Below, piece by piece: positions 63,176 through 64,000 of a DNA stretch of 64,000 nucleotides. The stretch lies in contig NZ_JGYW01000004.1 in assembly GCF_000741205.1 (NCBI RefSeq), positions 310,001 to 374,000 of the forward strand. The letters are read 5' to 3'. The translations under genes were made by a program, and so were the position numbers. Under the pieces are notes generated by a model. That model had not been told where the DNA came from, made no database searches, and worked only from the letters and a program-made list of their open reading frames with translations. Source of the DNA: Bifidobacterium gallicum DSM 20093 = LMG 11596. Lineage in GTDB: Bacteria > Actinomycetota > Actinomycetes > Actinomycetales > Bifidobacteriaceae. Each line of letters begins with the position of its first letter. Position 1 is the stretch's first letter.

Positions 63176-64000
63176 TTAGTACATTCCCAAGCCCGTAAGC
63201 GCAGAGACATAGATTTGCGCCTGGGCGATGATTGCGGTGGTGACATAATTGGCTATCCACAGCAGCACGAACAGAATGGCGATGCCAATGAGCCACTTCC
63301 AGAACCCATCAAGCGTGAACCGTTGCCGTGGCGCTGTTTCCAATGTGGCGCAATAGCGCACCGGAATCAGCATCATGATCATCAGCACCACAGCGATGAT
63401 CACACCCGAAATGGTGAACAATGCGTTGGAAAACGCACCCCAGAAGCGCACCAGCCACGCCAAACCACGCACCACCATCGCAGTCACGAGCACTGGTGAC
63501 AGCATGCTGGCCGCTTGGGCGAACTTCATTTGCACGACGAGGAAATTCGCGGACCCGGTAATCAGGATTGTGGCAAGCACCATGGCGCCAATGATTGCGT
63601 AGACGATCAGGATCCATCCGAACAACAAAGAGAACACGCCAAGCACGGTGATATTGGTCGATCCGATCAGTTGCAGCAATGTCAGAATCACCATCAGGGC
63701 GGCCACGGGCGCGAAGGAGAACCAAGCTGGGACCTGGTAGCGTTGGGATGGCGATTTCATGGCCGCAATCCACCAATTGATGAACAATTCCCCAAGTGTT
63801 GGTGGTTCATTGCCGCTGTTCACATTGGCTGTGGCATTGTTGTCCGAAACTGCTGTTTGGGGCATTGGTGTTGGTTGAGATGGTGCCGTTGATGCGGCAG
63901 GCGCCTGTGCCGTCATGGTTGCGGCTGGTGGAGCCATGGCCGCGGCTGGCGTGACTGGCATGCCGCAGCTCGGGCAGCTGGCGCTTTGGTCGTTGACCAT
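63176..64000 (-). CDS. Zinc-ribbon membrane protein (probably cut by the window edge)
   Basis: At least 274 residues. The visible N-terminus VNDQSASCPSCGMPV is the second half of a typical zinc ribbon, so the first Cys pair probably lies beyond 64000 and the ATG at the edge is internal. After an Ala/Pro-rich linker (20-65) come about six membrane spans, including APVAALMVILTLLQLIG, VFSLLFGWILIVYAIIGAMV and IAILFVLLWIANYV. It resembles the Yip1-like or DUF-type membrane proteins paired with DUF4234 neighbours. It precedes the DUF4234 gene by 79 bases on the same strand. Confidence 0.75.
   Translation of the reverse strand: MVNDQSASCPSCGMPVTPAAAMAPPAATMTAQAPAASTAPSQPTPMPQTAVSDNNATANVNSGNEPPTLGELFINWWIAAMKSPSQRYQVPAWFSFAPVAALMVILTLLQLIGSTNITVLGVFSLLFGWILIVYAIIGAMVLATILITGSANFLVVQMKFAQAASMLSPVLVTAMVVRGLAWLVRFWGAFSNALFTISGVIIAVVLMIMMLIPVRYCATLETAPRQRFTLDGFWKWLIGIAILFVLLWIANYVTTAIIAQAQIYVSALTGLGMY

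Overview
The window comes from a high-GC Gram-positive bacterium and fits the genus Bifidobacterium. The signs are the dcw (division and cell wall) gene order with a Mur-ligase paralog beside murF, the hisD-hisC-hisB-orf-hisH-hisA-glnA string, the ldh and sucrose-utilisation genes, the SepF/YggT/DivIVA division block, and many GTG/TTG starts. I cannot name the species. No rRNA or tRNA gene was found.

Layout. 1-5.4 kb, minus strand: mraZ-rsmH-ftsL-ftsI-(Mur ligase-like)-murF, with an MraZ operator in front. 5.8-9.3 kb: a HelD-type helicase and serA. 9.6-11.4 kb: an SOS hub with nrdR and a LysM protein divergent from lexA and three LexA boxes between them. 11.7-21.6 kb: a CDF cation exporter, ldh, hflX, an RsmC-type methyltransferase, hrpA and an exported protein. 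21.7-22.5 kb: a decayed bacteriocin-like locus followed by a 53-bp-period array of covarying hairpins. 22.5-29.7 kb: glnA and the his operon. 29.8-42.5 kb: dnaE, a membrane protein, a pseudouridine synthase, lspA, divIVA, yggT, sepF, ftsZ, dus and glyS.

42.8-62.2 kb is the more accessory part. A TPP riboswitch controls thiM and fused thiE-thiD. A methionine/cysteine-type ABC transporter (metQ-metN-metI, with an aminotransferase behind it) and a second, stand-alone metQ are each preceded by a nearly identical 26-codon reading frame rich in Met and Cys codons, probably a regulatory leader peptide. Between the two metQ genes lies a sucrose cassette (LacI regulator, permease, GH32 hydrolase) with three palindromic operators on one promoter. 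A second TPP riboswitch has no thiamine gene directly behind it: the inverted metQ copy separates it from a thiamine-binding protein, an IS607-family element, a ThiX-like permease, a ThiY-like binding protein and a nucleoside hydrolase. I read this as a thiamine-precursor uptake operon broken up by two insertions, with its ATPase gene missing.

The window ends with two zinc-ribbon membrane proteins. The strongest candidates for undescribed biology are the paired Cys/Met leader peptides, the covarying hairpin array, the dissected TPP-riboswitch operon and the division-cluster Mur ligase paralog that has lost its ATP-binding loop.
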